Shown in pieces: positions 30,332-42,911 of a stretch of DNA of 64,000 nucleotides. The first letter of the stretch is position 1, and each line of letters starts with the position of its first letter. This DNA comes from Dermacentor variabilis. Its lineage: Eukaryota; Arthropoda; Arachnida; Ixodida; Ixodidae. Location: positions 868,001 through 932,000 of the forward strand of contig NW_027460390.1 of assembly GCF_050947875.1 (NCBI RefSeq). Reading direction: 5' to 3'. Made by a program: the position numbers and the translations under genes. Below the pieces are notes generated by a model. The model did not search any database and was not told where the DNA came from. It saw only the letters and a list, made by a program, of their open reading frames with translations.

Positions 30332-31540
30332 GAACAAGAAGACAGGAAACCGACAGGCCCGATTTTTATTAATAATATCAAAGGAGGTTTGTTTATTAGC
30401 TTTTTTGATATGAATTCACACTCACTCACTCACTCACTGACTCTTCTAAGCTCTCCCATCCCCTCTCTACCTCTACCACCTGACCGGCTTCCCGCATTTC
30501 ACACACATTGATTTTTTTTCCCCATTTTGACACTCGTAATGCTAATGCATTAAAAAAATATGGTGCAGATAAACCTTTGATACGGGCACTTAACCAAGTG
30601 TTTAATGCAGTGGGTGCCTAAGTGAAAGTGTTGGCTGCGACAAGTGTGTGTGCGGTGCTGCTAAAGCTCATCTATGTAAGTGATGTATTTTTTGGAGTGG
30701 TTTTTGTTATAATAAAATTTGAAGTCTAAGGAAGGATTTTTGGTGTCCATGAACATCATCAGTGGGATGCATAACCATATTTGGCTTGTAATTAAGCTTC
30801 TCGTGCTGCCAAGGGCAGCAACTTTTATAGTTGTGTAATGATGTTTAATTAAAGGTGAGAAGCAGCAGATAAACAGCAGCCTAGCAGCAGTGAACAGCCC
30901 GAGCTCTCCTGCAAATCACAGCACGGGTCGTCGTCGTCGTCTCCAAGCTGCTATCAGAAACACGAAGCGCATCTGCTTCATTACAGTTTTAACATGTGGA
31001 TACACTTGGGAGTTACTGAACTTGAAGTTATATTGCCACCTATTGCCTCTTTTCTTTAGAAATGAGCAACATGTTCAGCGGCTTGTACTTGGCATTGGAA
31101 AGCAGCAATAACTTTCACTAAACTCAGGTGAACCTTAATACCTTAAGCATGTATGATGGCAGTTTCGTTCAACAGGTATTTGGGATGTCCTTTTGACACC
31201 TTATTAGACCACTGAAGTTGCAATCTATATATTTAGCTTTTATTTATAAATATAGAATGTGCGTCATAAAAGGCTTGGAGTGACTTGTTAGATTATTTGT
31301 TGGTGCTCCAGAACATTTTGCAATGGAGAAAAACAACATAAGAACAGCTTTCGAGGCAATAATTCTGGCTAAAAAAAAAAATAAAACATGTCGTACTGGT
31401 GCAAATTTATCTTGAGCTTTTTGTTTATTTATGAAAGGTTGTCCAAATCCTGTTTATATATACACACATTTATCACCAGTGGTTTTATTGGCTTACCAAT
31501 TTCTCAAGTGGGGCTTACAGTAACTGCCACTTCTTTCCAG

Positions 31541-31820
31541 GACGATGCAAGTAAGCTGAGTGAGGGTCCAGGTTTGACCTGTGTCCATGAGCCTTGCTGG
31601 CGGGGCCTCGTGCGTGATCCACTTGATGGAAGTGACTTCTGCCTGGCCTGTGGTGCTCACCTGGTGCTTTACTGCTCCCAACACTGGAGTGCACCTCGTG
31701 CAGCAGCTGCGGTTCGAGCTTTGGCTTCAGCTCTTCACGACTTGCCCCAGCCTCTTCCAGGCCCTCTGCGCACTGCTGCTGCTCCCCCCATCTGGTCCTT
31801 GGTTGCAGCTGCTTTGCACT
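31541..31820 (+). CDS. candidate exon, GC-rich unrecognised protein
   Basis: Preceded by a strong acceptor (CACTTCTTTCCAG) and ending at a possible donor (GCACT|GTGAGC). The 93-codon frame, entered in phase 0, begins DDASKLSEGPGLTCVHEPCW, continues DFCLACGAHLVLYC, and ends in an Ala/Leu-rich helical part (AAAAVRALASALHDLPQPLP, then IWSLVAAALH). It is markedly GC-richer than its surroundings and lacks repeat features. Five cysteines lie in the first half. I do not recognise the family. If the donor is right it leaves one base, which fits 38271-38321. The frame also stays open past the donor to about 31888, so the exon end is uncertain. Confidence 0.4.
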
Positions 31821-31903
31821 GTGAGCAACGGCCCTTTTCTAACCTTGGCATGGCAATTTTTGGCCATACCTTGCCTTTGTGCCACTAGCACATCTTTTCT
31901 AAC

Positions 31904-31905
<2 letters not shown>

Positions 31906-31943
<38 letters not shown>
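31906..31943. repeat. (GT)n microsatellite
   Basis: About 19 GT units. Confidence 0.95.
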
Positions 31944-31946
<3 letters not shown>

Positions 31947-32883
31947 CAGCAGCTGGCTTTCGACAGTGCAAGAAAGCATGCAGTGGTTACAGGTCTTTGC
32001 AACACTTGGGATCAGCCTGAGAGTCGTACTGAAGTGTGAAGCTTTACGTTAGCAAGTCCTTGAGCCTGACTAGATTGCTGATTTGAATGCGAGTGGAAGT
32101 TGGGTAGTTTTGTGAAATCATATTTCCAGGGTTTGTGATCTGGAGTTTGTTGCTCTGGCTCTCTCTGTTGTGGCTTCATGTACTACAAATGCAAGTTTCT
32201 GATTCCTTAGATTATCAAAGCTGGATTGTCACTTCAGATGTATTAAGTGCATTATCATTACTCAATGAGCTTGTGTCACTTTTGTCATCCATGCATTTCT
32301 GAAAAAAGAAAAAAATGATGCGGAGTTGCAGCACTTGGATGTAGTTTCAGCAGGGATATGTTTTTATTGTGTCATCATCCATTAACCTGTCTTTATAACG
32401 TGAATTTAGGCTCCCCACAATGTCCTTCTTCCAGACCAGAAATATTTGAGGACTACGGCAGGAGCTTAAAGTTAAGTGCTTACTACTGGCAAACAATATC
32501 TCCTTTTTCCGGCACACACATTCCAGAAATGTACAAAATGTGTAATGAGTGAGAGAAATTGGGGCAGAGTGGCTCAATATTTAGCAAGAACCTTCTGAAG
32601 GCAACAGACAGTGAAGCTAAAGAAAGCATACAGAAGTTAAATACTTATATGAAACAATACAATTGAGAAATGTCGAGAAAGTAGGTTCTGATTAAATTCA
32701 GATCACTCGCATCATAAAAAAATTTGTTGTTAGATAAAGGGATGCATAGGCTATTTTTGCAGGTGTGAGCCATCCTTTTGTAGGTCTTTGTCAAAGCACA
32801 GCTCTAAGTTTTATATGCTGGTATCATGCTAATTTGATGCTACAGATTGAAACCAGGGGGTCACCTCTGCCTGAACCTCAGCT

Positions 32884-34977
32884 TACAGTCAAATCTTGAT
32901 ATAACGAATTACGCGGGACCACCGAAAATCGTTCATTATTTTCAAATATCGTTGTAATAAAAAACTTGTGGTTATAAGCCACTGGACAAACCTAGAAATG
33001 AAAATGACATACCTTGGTAGTAGACACGTGTGCAGACAAGCATACTCTCAAATAAAAATGTTTCACTCATTTCAGAGCTGCTTTATTTGAAAAAATCAGT
33101 GATTTTCTTCTGGCACGTGCAGCACACACGATCGATTAGGAATGCGTCTACATCTTCCACTTTGTGCACTACCTTATTGGGTACGTCATTGCACCGAGTG
33201 ATGAAAGTGCGGACGTTGTTCATGTGCACTAAAACATCGATGTTCGACATGATCTCATCTTCTGTGTTTGATGACTCACAGTCGTCTTCCTTCGGGTCGT
33301 CATCGTTACTGGAGACGTTGCGAATGCAGGTAACGATCTCTTCACTTGTCAGGTTTGCCGCTGCTACTGCTGTGCTGTCACTCTCCATGTAGTCATCGTC
33401 GAAAGAAGAGACAGCGGGCAGTAGTTCCGCAACCTCGGTCCACAGGTCTCCTGGGTTGTTGTCAGTCACCTCCAGGTCATCTTGAAGCTGCACAGGTGCT
33501 TTGACAAGCCCTAATTTTTGCAAGCAGTTGCTGATGGTGGACGCCGTCAAGTTCCACCAAGCTCCTGTGAGCATTTCCATTGCTTGACGAATATTGATTG
33601 CAGTAAGCTGCTTTAGGCAGAGGTTGATAATCAACCGCTACACAAGACGCTTACGTAATTCTGCTTTCACACTCTTTATAATGCCCTGGTCTGGGGGTTG
33701 CGGCAAGGACGTGTTGTTTGGCGACAGAAACTCCAAGTGAACGTGCGTCAAATGAACATTCACAATGTGAGCAAAGCAGTTGTTAACAACCAATAGGATT
33801 TTTTGCTTATTCCTCCTCATTTGGTTGTCGAGTTTGATGAGCCACTCGGAAACGAGTTGTCTGGTCATCCAGGCTCGTTTATTGGCACAGAGTCGTACGG
33901 TAACAACATGACATTTTTCATGCAGCGAGGCTTCGCGTACTTGTCGATGACGAGTGGCTTAATTTTCTTCGTGCCTATTGTACTGCAGCAGAGCAGGACT
34001 GTCACACGAAAATGCGACTTCTTCCCTCCTTTGCACTGCTGCCCTTTGAAGTGCATCGTCTAGTCTGGCAGGAGCTGATAAAAACATGCGGTCTCATCCA
34101 CATTGAAAATATCGTCTTCAGAGTACTATTCAGCCACTTCTAGAAAACGATCATTGCACCAAAAATCCGTGCCTTCTCTGTCAGCAGCCTTTCCCTCACC
34201 CGAGACTACCTGCCAAGTTATTCCATTCCTTTGGCGGAAATGAAAAAGCCAACCTGCACTGGCGTCAAGCCCAGTTATTTCAAGTGCATCGGCTAATTTG
34301 CGGGCTTTTTCTTGGAGCATCGGGCCAGAGATGGGAACGTTTTACAGTCTGGCATTTTTGAACCATGTGAGAATAGCTTGGTCCACATTTTGAAAGTTTC
34401 CCAGTCGCAGCCATTTCCTCGTAAGAGCGAGTTGCGATTCCCAGTGAAGCTTGACAATCTTGTCACGGTCTTTCAAAATGGTCACGACAGTTGATGGGGC
34501 AATGCCACGCTGTCTGCACACATCGATTTGCTTTCTCCCTGCGACGATTTTCTGCAATACATCCAATTTGTCCTGCAGCGAAAACTGCTTTTGCTTCTTC
34601 TTGGCACAGTCGCTAGCTGCATTCATTGTTGGATTTCTCACGAACATCGCCAAACCTTTGGCCGGAAGTTCTTGGTGAAGTTTGTGGTGAAGCAGTTGGC
34701 ACTCGACATGGTGATGATGATAGCTACCACACTCGTGGTTTGTTTCACGCAAGAGTTGCGGCGCTGTTACTTTTAGCCAAATCTGTAATACTGATGTTCC
34801 TCGGTTATAAAGGGGAAAATAAACTGTGTGTTATTTTGAAATATGCACTGTATTGAAATTCGTAGTTTTGAAATATTTTGCATACGAAATATAGGCAATC
34901 TGGTGGGTATTTTTCAAATATTCGTAAATTTGAGAAATTCGTTAATGTGGCATTCGTAGCAAGGAGATTTGACTGTA
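32884..34977 (-). mobile_element. Tigger/pogo DNA transposon, full length but inactive
   Basis: Inverted ends CAGTCAAATCT (32886) and AGATTTGACTG (34965-34975), each bordered by TA. The termini also contain ATAACGAATT and GAGAAATTCGTTAA repeats. The ~2.1 kb interior encodes a pogo-type transposase on the minus strand, broken by stops. Confidence 0.9.
33083..34752 (-). pseudogene. Tigger-type transposase (CENP-B HTH plus DDE domain)
   Basis: Read from high to low coordinates. First comes a psq/CENP-B N-terminal helix-turn-helix (QKQFSLQDKLDVLQKIV, then GIAPSTVVTILKDRDKI, 34620-34450). Next is the second CENP-B-type HTH (NFQNVDQAILTWFKNARL, then MLQEKARKLADALEITGL, WLFHFRQRNGI). The DDE domain follows: NVDETACF near 34110, KKIKPLVIDKYAKPRCMK, LLVVNNCFAH near 33790, and PPDQGIIKSVKAELRKRLV near 33660. 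An acidic C-terminal region ends CQKKITDFFK. Stops interrupt after NARL, before the DDE part and after LRKRLV. The second catalytic Asp is replaced by Asn (VVNNC where VDNC is expected). The protein would have cut and pasted DNA at TA sites; it is now dead. Confidence 0.9.
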
Positions 34978-34999
34978 TTTGACAAATGTTGCCTTGTGA

Positions 35000-36655
35000 G
35001 CCGTTTCAGTATTCTGGATGCACAGAAAATGGTGATAGTTTTCCTAAGAGGACGAGCTTGTATTTGTGATATTATGATGTGAGCTCTGTGCAGATGAAGC
35101 AGATTTCTTTGAGTGATGTAAAACAGGACATGGCTGCTCTGGTACAGTCTCTCACCTCTTGAGGATTCGTTGTGTAATCGTGTTTTTGCATGCCAAGAAG
35201 CTAACACCAGTAGCTGTCCTACAGCATTGATACAAAATATGTGACCAGATGTTATGAATGATAATGTAGTTAGGCAGCAGTGCAAGCAGTTCACAGCAGG
35301 TTTATGAATGGGCACAATGAATACCATCTGGCTGACTGTCACTCATTATGGAACAACTGATAGAATGTATGCAGATTAGTACTTCAAAAATGTCTCAACT
35401 CTTTCGTGGTTTCTGGATATCATTCGCTCCATGCTGTACAAGATCATCTTGACTTTTGGGAAGGCAACATTTTGTCAGTGATGCGGAAGTTCAAGCAGAG
35501 GTGACATCTCGGTTTCTGCCAGTAGTGGTGTATTCAGTAGTGTCAGATTGGCATGACGTGTGCATAGACAAATTTTTTGTAACTCGAGGAGGGATGCCTT
35601 AAGGCATAGTAGCATATATATATATATATATAATATACAAATGGCGTGCAGCCCTGTTTTGTGCAACAAGTTCAGCAAAGCTCTGCGAGTTCTCTTGAAC
35701 CCATGTGCTGAATTCAGCTTGCCTGTCACTTAAGGCCAGACACTTTGAGCTAGGGCTTTCAGGGATTCGGATATGTTATGTGTCTTGGCAAGTCCACAGT
35801 AGTTGGTACAAAGAATAAGGCAAATCAAGTGTAGCTCAGTCAACCCAAACGTAGCTTCGTGCTACACTTGGGTTTATGACAATTTTTTCTTTCAAGTGGT
35901 ACACTTATCTTGTGCCAGAACTGTAATATTGGGGCAAGTGCTGTTGCCCTTGATGAATCTACTTGCCTGGTCATGTGCTTTTTTATCAGCCTTGTCAATG
36001 AAAGGGTCATAGCTGTGTCCTAGAAAGTATAGATGAATATTGAAAAACAAGTTGTGATGATTCTGACCTCCTGACCCTTTCTGTGCCAAGGATGAGTTTT
36101 ACTCGTCTAGGGATTTTCAAGTCAAACTCAAGTCAGGGTGCCATATCAACAAGCCCTCGTCACTACTCTGGTCAACTTATCTGGGGTCCAAACTTAATTT
36201 TTTTGCCACAAGGTTTGCTCAAACGCATTTTTTTCCTGTAGTGAGATCCCATAAGCGACTGTTAGTCTTTTGTCATAGTTGAAATAGATAAACCACGTAG
36301 GAAGATGTACTTTCTCCAACTGTTTGATGAGGCAAACTTGATATTGTCATGTAGTAGTCATGTACATGTGCCAATATAGGTCCCATACTATACTGGAGGA
36401 CTGATTACTTTTCATCCTTCATTGCTTCATTTTCATCCTTCATTACTTTTCTGTATAATTATTAGATTTCATAAGCTCTATAAAGAGAAAAAGGTAGAAA
36501 GGCGTGCCACTACTGCACGCAAAAGCTGTGGGTAGTGTTGCTATTTGTTTGTTTTAGCAGCAGCAATCTCAAGTGAGCCCTTGTCTGAGCAAGCATGAAT
36601 GTTTGATGTATATCAGTATTAATAGTGACCCCCAACTATTATATTGGAAATGACA
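35000..36655. other. no gene recognised
   Basis: AT-rich sequence with a short (TA)n near 35612-35632. Nothing coding or repeat-bounded was seen. Confidence 0.5.
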
Positions 36656-36661
36656 TCTTTT

Positions 36662-36737
36662 GATTGATTGATTGATTGATTGATTGGCTGGGCTGGGCTG
36701 GGCTGAGCTGGGCTGGGCTGGGCTGGGCTGGGCTGGG
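36662..36737 (-). repeat. compound LINE tail: (GATT)n then (GGGCT)n on the plus strand
   Basis: About six GATT units followed by about ten GGGCT units (one GAGCT variant). On the minus strand this is the LINE 3' tail, AGCCC repeats followed by AATC repeats. Confidence 0.85.
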
Positions 36738-37089
36738 AGACATTGGGTAATGGCCTTTTGAACATTTTAGTGTGGAGAGAAACAGAGAGAGAGCAAATGA
36801 TAAATGAAAGGGAGACTACTCTATACTAGGGAGATGGAAAACGGTTGGGAAAGATCAAAAAGAGAAAGTTCGCTAGGGATATCGATCGGTCACTCAGTCT
36901 GGCTGGCTGGCTGCAATGGGAGACATTGGGTAACGGCCTTTTGAACATTTTAGTGTGGAGAGAAAGAGAGAGAGAGAGCAAATGATAAATGAAAGGGAGA
37001 CTACTCTATACTAGGGAGATGAAAAAGGGTTGGGAAAGATCAAAAAAAGAGAAAGCTTGCTAGGGATATCGATCGGTCACTCAGTCTGG
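36737..37089 (-). repeat. tandem duplication of LINE 3' UTR (unit about 180 bp)
   Basis: GGGAGACATTGGGTAA(T/C)GGCC to GATATCGATCGGTCACTCAG occurs twice, at 36737-36900 and 36918-37089, with few differences (CAGAGAGAG versus AGAGAGAGAGAG, GTTCGC versus CTTGC). Confidence 0.9.
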
Positions 37090-37789
37090 ATCACACACGG
37101 TGACTCAATTCGGTAGCTTCCAAGTATCGCAGCAGTGCTTTTGTGGCCTTTTGTAGCTGCGATATGTGAAGCTATGGCCCCAAGATCTTGTTCAAGGTGA
37201 ATGGTTTTCTATCTAACTGATTTAGAGTGGTGCAGAGGTCATGTCCATTCAAAAGATGGACAGTAGCGCAGTAGATCTTCTATAGTCTCCTCAACACTGC
37301 AGGCATTGCACTCTGCGTTATCAGCCATTCCATTCAAACACGTGAAAACATGTGTAGAAATTCAATGGAGAATGTGCAGTTGAACTTAAGGTTTCAGACC
37401 CTCATTGTGTCTCTTCAGATACCCCGGAAGTGTGGAGTGTGAGGCCAAGTTACATTGAGGGGTTTAAGAAAATCACTTACAGCACATATAATTATGCCCT
37501 GCGCTTTGCCCGAACAGTCTGGTTGTATCCAGAGTTCACGTCAACCCATTCCTGTTTCTATCAACACTTTTTGACGCAACGTTTAGTATAAATATCAGGA
37601 TGTTTTACAAACAGACTGACAGTTCAATTATTACTAGAGCTTTTCTTCATCATAAACAGAGTTTTACTTTCTCAGAATTTTAGAATGCAACTCTTACACG
37701 TCTGTTCCTGCGTTGAGCGTCGTCGTTATAGACATAGTCAAGCGAATGAGTGCAGCGGATGAAAGAGTGAATGCTGAGCGCAGCAGGCA

Positions 37790-38145
37790 ATGAAAAAAAG
37801 CAGTGAGTGCGAGGAGGAAAGTGGAGGAGGAGGGTATGGTGGAAATGTGAGAAGAAAAGTGTAGCGTTGTGCAAGATGTGCGCTGAGGCGACGATGGCTC
37901 AAGATTGCACCAGAGTAGTGCGCACTGTCTGGGAGGTCTGTCCGCGGCACCTGCTGTGAATTGCGACCACGCATCACCCGTGAGCTGCTCCTTGCGATCG
38001 CCCGATCAGCGAGGCAGTTGTGCCACACTTTCCTCTGTTTGCAACGCCAGCTAATATATCGCGAAATGAAAACATGTATAGAGCTGCACTCCAATATCGC
38101 ATTAGGGAGTATTGTAATCATCAGTGAATTTTTTACGGAGCTCTA
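37790..38145 (+). repeat. dispersed ~500 bp repeat, copy 3
   Basis: Same blocks as copies 1 and 2: GGAGGAGGAGGGTATGG, GTGAGAAGAAAAGTGTAGCG, AGCGAGGCAGTTGTGCCACAC, ATATCGCGAAATGAAAAC and GCATTAGGGAGTATTGTAAT. Confidence 0.75.
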
Positions 38146-38270
38146 CTTCACTGTAGAATCAAAATTGCGCAGTTAATTTTGTGAAACATTTCTTGTTTTA
38201 TGAGTTCACATTGCTGGGCCCCTCCTGGGCTGATGTTTAATGGTGAATTTCTTTTTCTCTCGTTGCACAG

Positions 38271-38321
38271 CATTCATAGGCCGTACTCCTGACACTGAAG
38301 CTATGTATGCAGCTGCACATG
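38271..38321 (+). CDS. candidate short exon
   Basis: Bounded by an excellent acceptor (CTTTTTCTCTCGTTGCACAG) and donor (CATG|GTGAGT). The 51 bp frame enters with two bases and leaves one: FIGRTPDTEAMYAAAH. Joined to the segment at 50220, the residues GRTP, AMYAAAHGEL, MV and DIG fall into the pattern of an ankyrin repeat, but this is a weak match over two tiny segments. Phases also fit the outgoing phases of 8439-8648 and 31541-31820. Confidence 0.4.
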
Positions 38322-38559
38322 GTGAGTCCAAGACATTTGAAATGAGTGTCATGCAGTCATTGAAATCGGTGAAGATGAAGGGCTTATATAACTGCAGTTT
38401 GTTTAGTGTGTGCTGTTAATGGATCTCAGAAAATTATTCACAACAACTGGGAGTGCCCAGTGTCATCCTCGTGTCTTTTCTCCTCATATTTCATATTTTT
38501 TTTCTTGTTGTAGAATATAACTGAAATTTTGTGTCAAAGCACTCTGTTTGTAAAATTTT

Positions 38560-38990
38560 TAATGTTTGTTTTTATTGACATGCATACATTGTATTTTCTT
38601 TGGCTGGTGCCTGCTTTTAATACACTGTTATTGCTTGTAGCTCGGTGTATGACCTGCCTACATGCACCTGAAATAATTTATAGTGGCCTGCAATGTTATA
38701 CCCAAAGAGTTTTGTCTAATCTGGTTACGGGGACAAACAGCACAAATAGTATTGTACTTCGACTTATCCGAGCACCAGCGATTACTCTGGAATGTGAAGT
38801 GAACTGTGTATAAATATGCAGATGGACTTGGTCCGTCCATTTACATTTCACAATAAATGAATGTGCTCACTGCTATTGCTGTGATTTGAGTGTTGCCTGT
38901 GTTTCTGGGCACAAGATCGCCCAATAAAGAGCTAAATTCTTAATCTGCTTTTTCTGCAGTGTTTAATTTTTTGAACCACCGCACAGGCGA
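38560..38990 (+). repeat. diverged gypsy-type LTR
   Basis: Shares with the LTRs at 1.3, 13.7 and 15.1 kb the order ACCAGCGATTACTCTGGAA, GTATAAATATGCAG (TATA region), GGGCACAAGATCGCCC and CCCAATAAAGAGCTAA. Ends are not clear and no internal coding region follows. Confidence 0.6.
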
Positions 38991-39855
38991 CCTCGAATGC
39001 AGAAGATCAGGCACTCCAATTTATGTTGATTCGTGAAGCCCCATTACATAAATGGCGGGGGTCACAACATACTGTAAAAACATGCAAACACACTACACCC
39101 ATGTCTACACCCATGGATTCAAAACTTGAGTCCGCAGCAACAGAACTGGAATGTCTTTGAGGGCACCTATCTGGCTCGGTCAGCCATTGATAGCTGCCAT
39201 GTGCCTGTGCAGACCAGGAATATTATGGCGGTGTTTTGCGCAGAGCATGATTAGCTTTAGGAAAAAAAAAGTACAGAGGAGAAAGACCGCTGAATGAAAT
39301 GATGTGCATAATGGGGTGCGGGGCCATCTCTGCATTCACTGTCACGATTGTGGCGGCATCTCCCTTCTTGATCAGTGTGTTGTACTGGCAGTACACAGGT
39401 ACCAGTTAACCAGTGAAATAACAGAAGCAGAAGTAATTTGTAAGATCGGTGGCTGCTGCGTGTGTACCCCTCCTTTTATCGCATTATCATGACTTAAGCG
39501 TGATTACCTGACCGAGTTGTGGGGCAATTGTGGGCGTGTACTTATAAGGAATTTGGCTTGTCTCCGTTATCATTGGTTTCATTTTTCTTAGACATCCGTG
39601 AATATGTCCTGCTTCTCTCAAAATAACAAATCAGTTTGAAGTCAACACTCTTTCTCCTTTTTACTTATTTTCCTAAAACCATTTATGCTCTGTGCAAAAT
39701 ATCGCCGTGAACTATCACCAACATACCCAAGCTTCCATCCTTGCAGGAATACTATCCTTTAATCGGACATCATGACACTACGTGACCTAAAAGTACCTCC
39801 AAGGTGCAACACCAGTACCTACCACATCAATATTGTATTTGTGGGCACATTTTAA

Positions 39856-41204
39856 TACAGTCAAACCCTCTTACAAGGATACTTGTTTTAACAATATATT
39901 GGTTATAACAATAAGAAGCTGCTGCACCTTCAACATTTGTATTTTTTCCATGGCGAAATAACCCGCTTACTACAATACCCCAATGCTGCATTATCACTTA
40001 TAACAATGTAGTCTGGCTGCTGGGTGTCCGTGCCGAAAGGTAGTGAAATGCATAGTTCTTGAAAAGAACAAAAAGAAAACGAGAAATTCGAGCCGCTGCA
40101 TGATGGCCTGCTGCCCCAACAGCCGCTAGGCGTTCATTTTCAAGCCTTCTCCGTGTGCCTCTCTCCCGTCGCCCTTCTACCCCCTCCGAATACGAATGGG
40201 CTGCGCCCATAGCTCTACCCCGCACCACTCTCCAAAACACGAATGGACCGCAACAACTGCCCTGCTCCCAGATTGCTCGGTGGCTCCTCATTGAGCACAG
40301 TTCTGTAAACAGCCTAATTGCTCACATTCGTCTTTGTTGGTTGCGTTAAAATCGTTCCTGGTCACATGGTTTCTTAGCCTCGTTTGACTTGCAGCCGAAA
40401 TGGAAGATGGCTGATCCGCCTACTGATTGCTGGCAATGCATGACATTGCAGGTGAAAAGAAAGCGCATGGCTTTAGATTTGGAAACTAAGTGCTTCTAAC
40501 CGATAAGTCTATTGTTGCAAACGTGCTTGCATCAGATAGTGATGGCGATGATGGCAGCTATAGCGTGGTAGAGCAGGCTGCCTTCACAAGAGGCCCGGCA
40601 GATTCAGTTCCTCCGGGGCTTTGCATTCGCAAGGAATCTTCTGCTGCGTTACGTGGAGCACCTAGGTGCCTTGGAGAAGGATGTCTGCAAGCTTCGCATA
40701 AAGCATGCAAGGCTGATGGACGTAGGGTTTTCTTGAGCAAGCCAGTGAGAAGTACGTGGTGAGATGCTTGTGGCGATCTCGTCTCAGCATTTCTTCTGGA
40801 TTTCTCAAACTGACAGGCTGCCATGGCAGTCTTCTTGCATTCTTTAAAAGGCCCCTCTTGGGGCCACCAAAAGTGATGCCTCGGGGGAGCTCGCACATTG
40901 CTTGCCACTCGTGACCCCTCTTTGCAGTTAATATAGCAGTGCCATTCTTTAATGTTGACAGCTGTGGCTTGTTTCACATGATTGGAGCACCCAGGAAGCA
41001 GTTAAACGAGTGAATACAATCAGTTGCCAGATGGAGGAAGGTGGTGGGGTGGGGCACTGGCCTCCCCGCCATTATAGTTTTCTCACATCAGCTCTGCCAT
41101 CCCCCTATTTTCATTTTTTCATGCAACCTGGTTATAACAGTTATCAGTTATAACAATCGAATTTTCGTGGAACTTGAATATTGTTATAAGTGATTTCGAC
41201 TGTA
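39856..41204 (+). mobile_element. pogo/Tigger-like non-autonomous element, 1.35 kb
   Basis: Ends CAGTCAAACCCTCTTAC (left, after TA) and GTGATTTCGACTG (right, before TA). Repeated TTATAACAAT motifs occur near both ends (39896, 41135-41190), as in Tigger-type termini. Only a transposase tail remains inside. Confidence 0.75.
40644..40736 (+). pseudogene. C-terminal end of a second Tigger-type transposase
   Basis: One frame reads LRYVEHLGALEKDVCKLRIK, then HARLMDVGFS and a TGA. This heptad-like tail resembles the ends of Tigger-type transposases as I remember them. Upstream, LASDSDGDDGSYSVVEQAAF (40520-40580, another frame) is the acidic part. HTH and DDE domains are missing. Confidence 0.55.
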
Positions 41205-42910
41205 GAGACAGACCTAGGACTACCATTAAGTGGGTGCCAGGTCATGTTGAAAACCCCAGCAGCAAGCAGGTCCATGTGCTCACGAGCGAGGGACGGCTCT
41301 CACCACTCCCAACCCATGGGCTCTTGATGTTCTACAGCAAGGCCTTGAAGAGGAATAGCTTTGCATCCAGAAATGCCACTGAAAAACCCCTCCTTGCTGC
41401 AATCCCTCATACAGACAACCATCTTCCCAGAGGAATCATTCTCTGGGGCACAAGTTCTTTTAAACAAGATAAGAGCAGGGTACACTATGACAGGTGACAT
41501 CATCGCCTTATGGTAGTGGCAATGGTAACACAATGGCCTTGGTTACCTGCAATTGCCTCTACAAGTGAAATACTATGCATGCTTAAGGAAGGCATCTTCA
41601 AATGTTCATAACCTTGTGTGGAAATGCGGACTCAAGACAGTGTTCATACAACAGTGTGAAGGGTAAGTACGAGAAGAGCACTTACAACAGGACAGGCCTG
41701 AATTTCGAATTAGTGGCTTGTCATAGGTGAAGTGCGCGAATGTTGTGTGAGTTGCCAGTTGGTGTAGAAAAGAAAAGAAAGACAACTGCCTATGGCATGA
41801 AGGAACAGCTTAGGGAAGACGACGACGACGAACATCCTGTCGTGGCCCATGCGAGTGGAGACGTAAAACAACAAGAATACTACAGCCAATCAGATACTGA
41901 CACAATCTCTGACAAAAAAAAAAGAAGAAATAAGGATGAAATAGGACAAGTGCGAGGTGAGCCATGCGTGTGGGAAGACGCCGCTGCTGCTTTGAGTACT
42001 GGATGAAGCTGTTGGGTTCCAGTCCTGAGCTTTGCGACTCCAATGGAGCCAAGGTGATTCCCTGTGTGGGAACTACGACTTCTGCTGCTTCTACTGGAAG
42101 GGGTATGCCTGATGTGACTACCTGGCGTTTTCCTGGAGGCAACTAGGAAACACTGTGAGCTCTGTCGCCACAATTCATCTGCTTGGGCTGCCACACCACT
42201 TGGGACTGATGACTTGATGATGTCTTCAGCAGTCATCACCTTCTGTACCAATGGTGAACAATCTTTCTAATCCTTTTCCCGCCACGCTTGACATTGTACT
42301 CTATCAAGACCTTGCATAAACTCATAATGACATTCTTGTTCTGAGTTATTACACAGCTATTACACTGAGCTACTGTATTTATACAGACTACATATCAGGC
42401 ACATAAGGCAAACATAATCAACAAAAGATTGCACAATTTAGTCATGTCACACTGTATGAATGCTACCATGAAGCAACTTGTCCAAATCATGGTATTGTTG
42501 ACTCAAGACATTCTGGGGAAAGTAGTGCTCTAGGGAGGTGAAGTTAGATGAGTGGGTCCAACCACGAGGCTAATGGTAGAGGTACTTAGCTCACTATGCA
42601 TCTTTGCAAGTGAAGCTTCCATGGTGAGCCACACTTCCTTCCCTTTACCCATTTTCTAAAATAGGCCGAGGGCCATCACTTAAACATATAATTACCCCCT
42701 CTCCAATTCTTTGCCGTCACCAAAATGTAGCGTCTAGTGGTGGTCCGTTGTGTACTTGGACTTCCACCAGATGTCAAGTTTTAGTGCAAAAGTCCTTTTA
42801 ACCAAGGCGAAAGCATGGTACAGAGATGTTCCTGGCCTGGGAACAATAAGTGCAGGCAAATTTGACGAATGGCAGCGAGCAGATGTGGAACTGAGAAATC
42901 TGTTGGAACA
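41205..42910. other. no gene recognised
   Basis: Contains an 88-codon acidic/basic ORF (41740-42006, with EDDDDEH and DKKKRRNKDE) on the plus strand and an overlapping minus-strand ORF. Neither has splice sites or motifs I can name. Confidence 0.35.
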
Positions 42911-42911
42911 A

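Larger units (their letters stand above)
36660..37335 (-). mobile_element. 3' end of an I/Jockey-type LINE with duplicated 3' UTR
   Basis: On the minus strand 37335-37110 encodes, over two frames, AECNACSVEETIEDLLRYCP and DLCTTLNQLDRKPFTLNKIL, then KATKALLRYLEATELSHRV before a stop. This is the Cys-rich C-terminus that follows RNase H in tick I-type LINEs. The 3' UTR follows in two tandem copies and ends in a compound simple-repeat tail. Confidence 0.7.

Noticed and set aside
30110..30511. Long ORFs of YIYIYI repeats on both strands
   Set aside because: They are translations of the (TA)n microsatellite at 30254-30329.
31541..31820. SREBP C-terminal domain
   Set aside because: Only a loose pattern of Ala/Leu and PLP residues matches; too weak to name.
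36662..36737. Telomere-like or satellite array
   Set aside because: The GATT and GGGCT repeats sit exactly at the 3' end of a LINE and are its tail.
40558..40977. 139-codon minus-strand ORF
   Set aside because: Antisense to the Tigger transposase remnant at 40644-40736.
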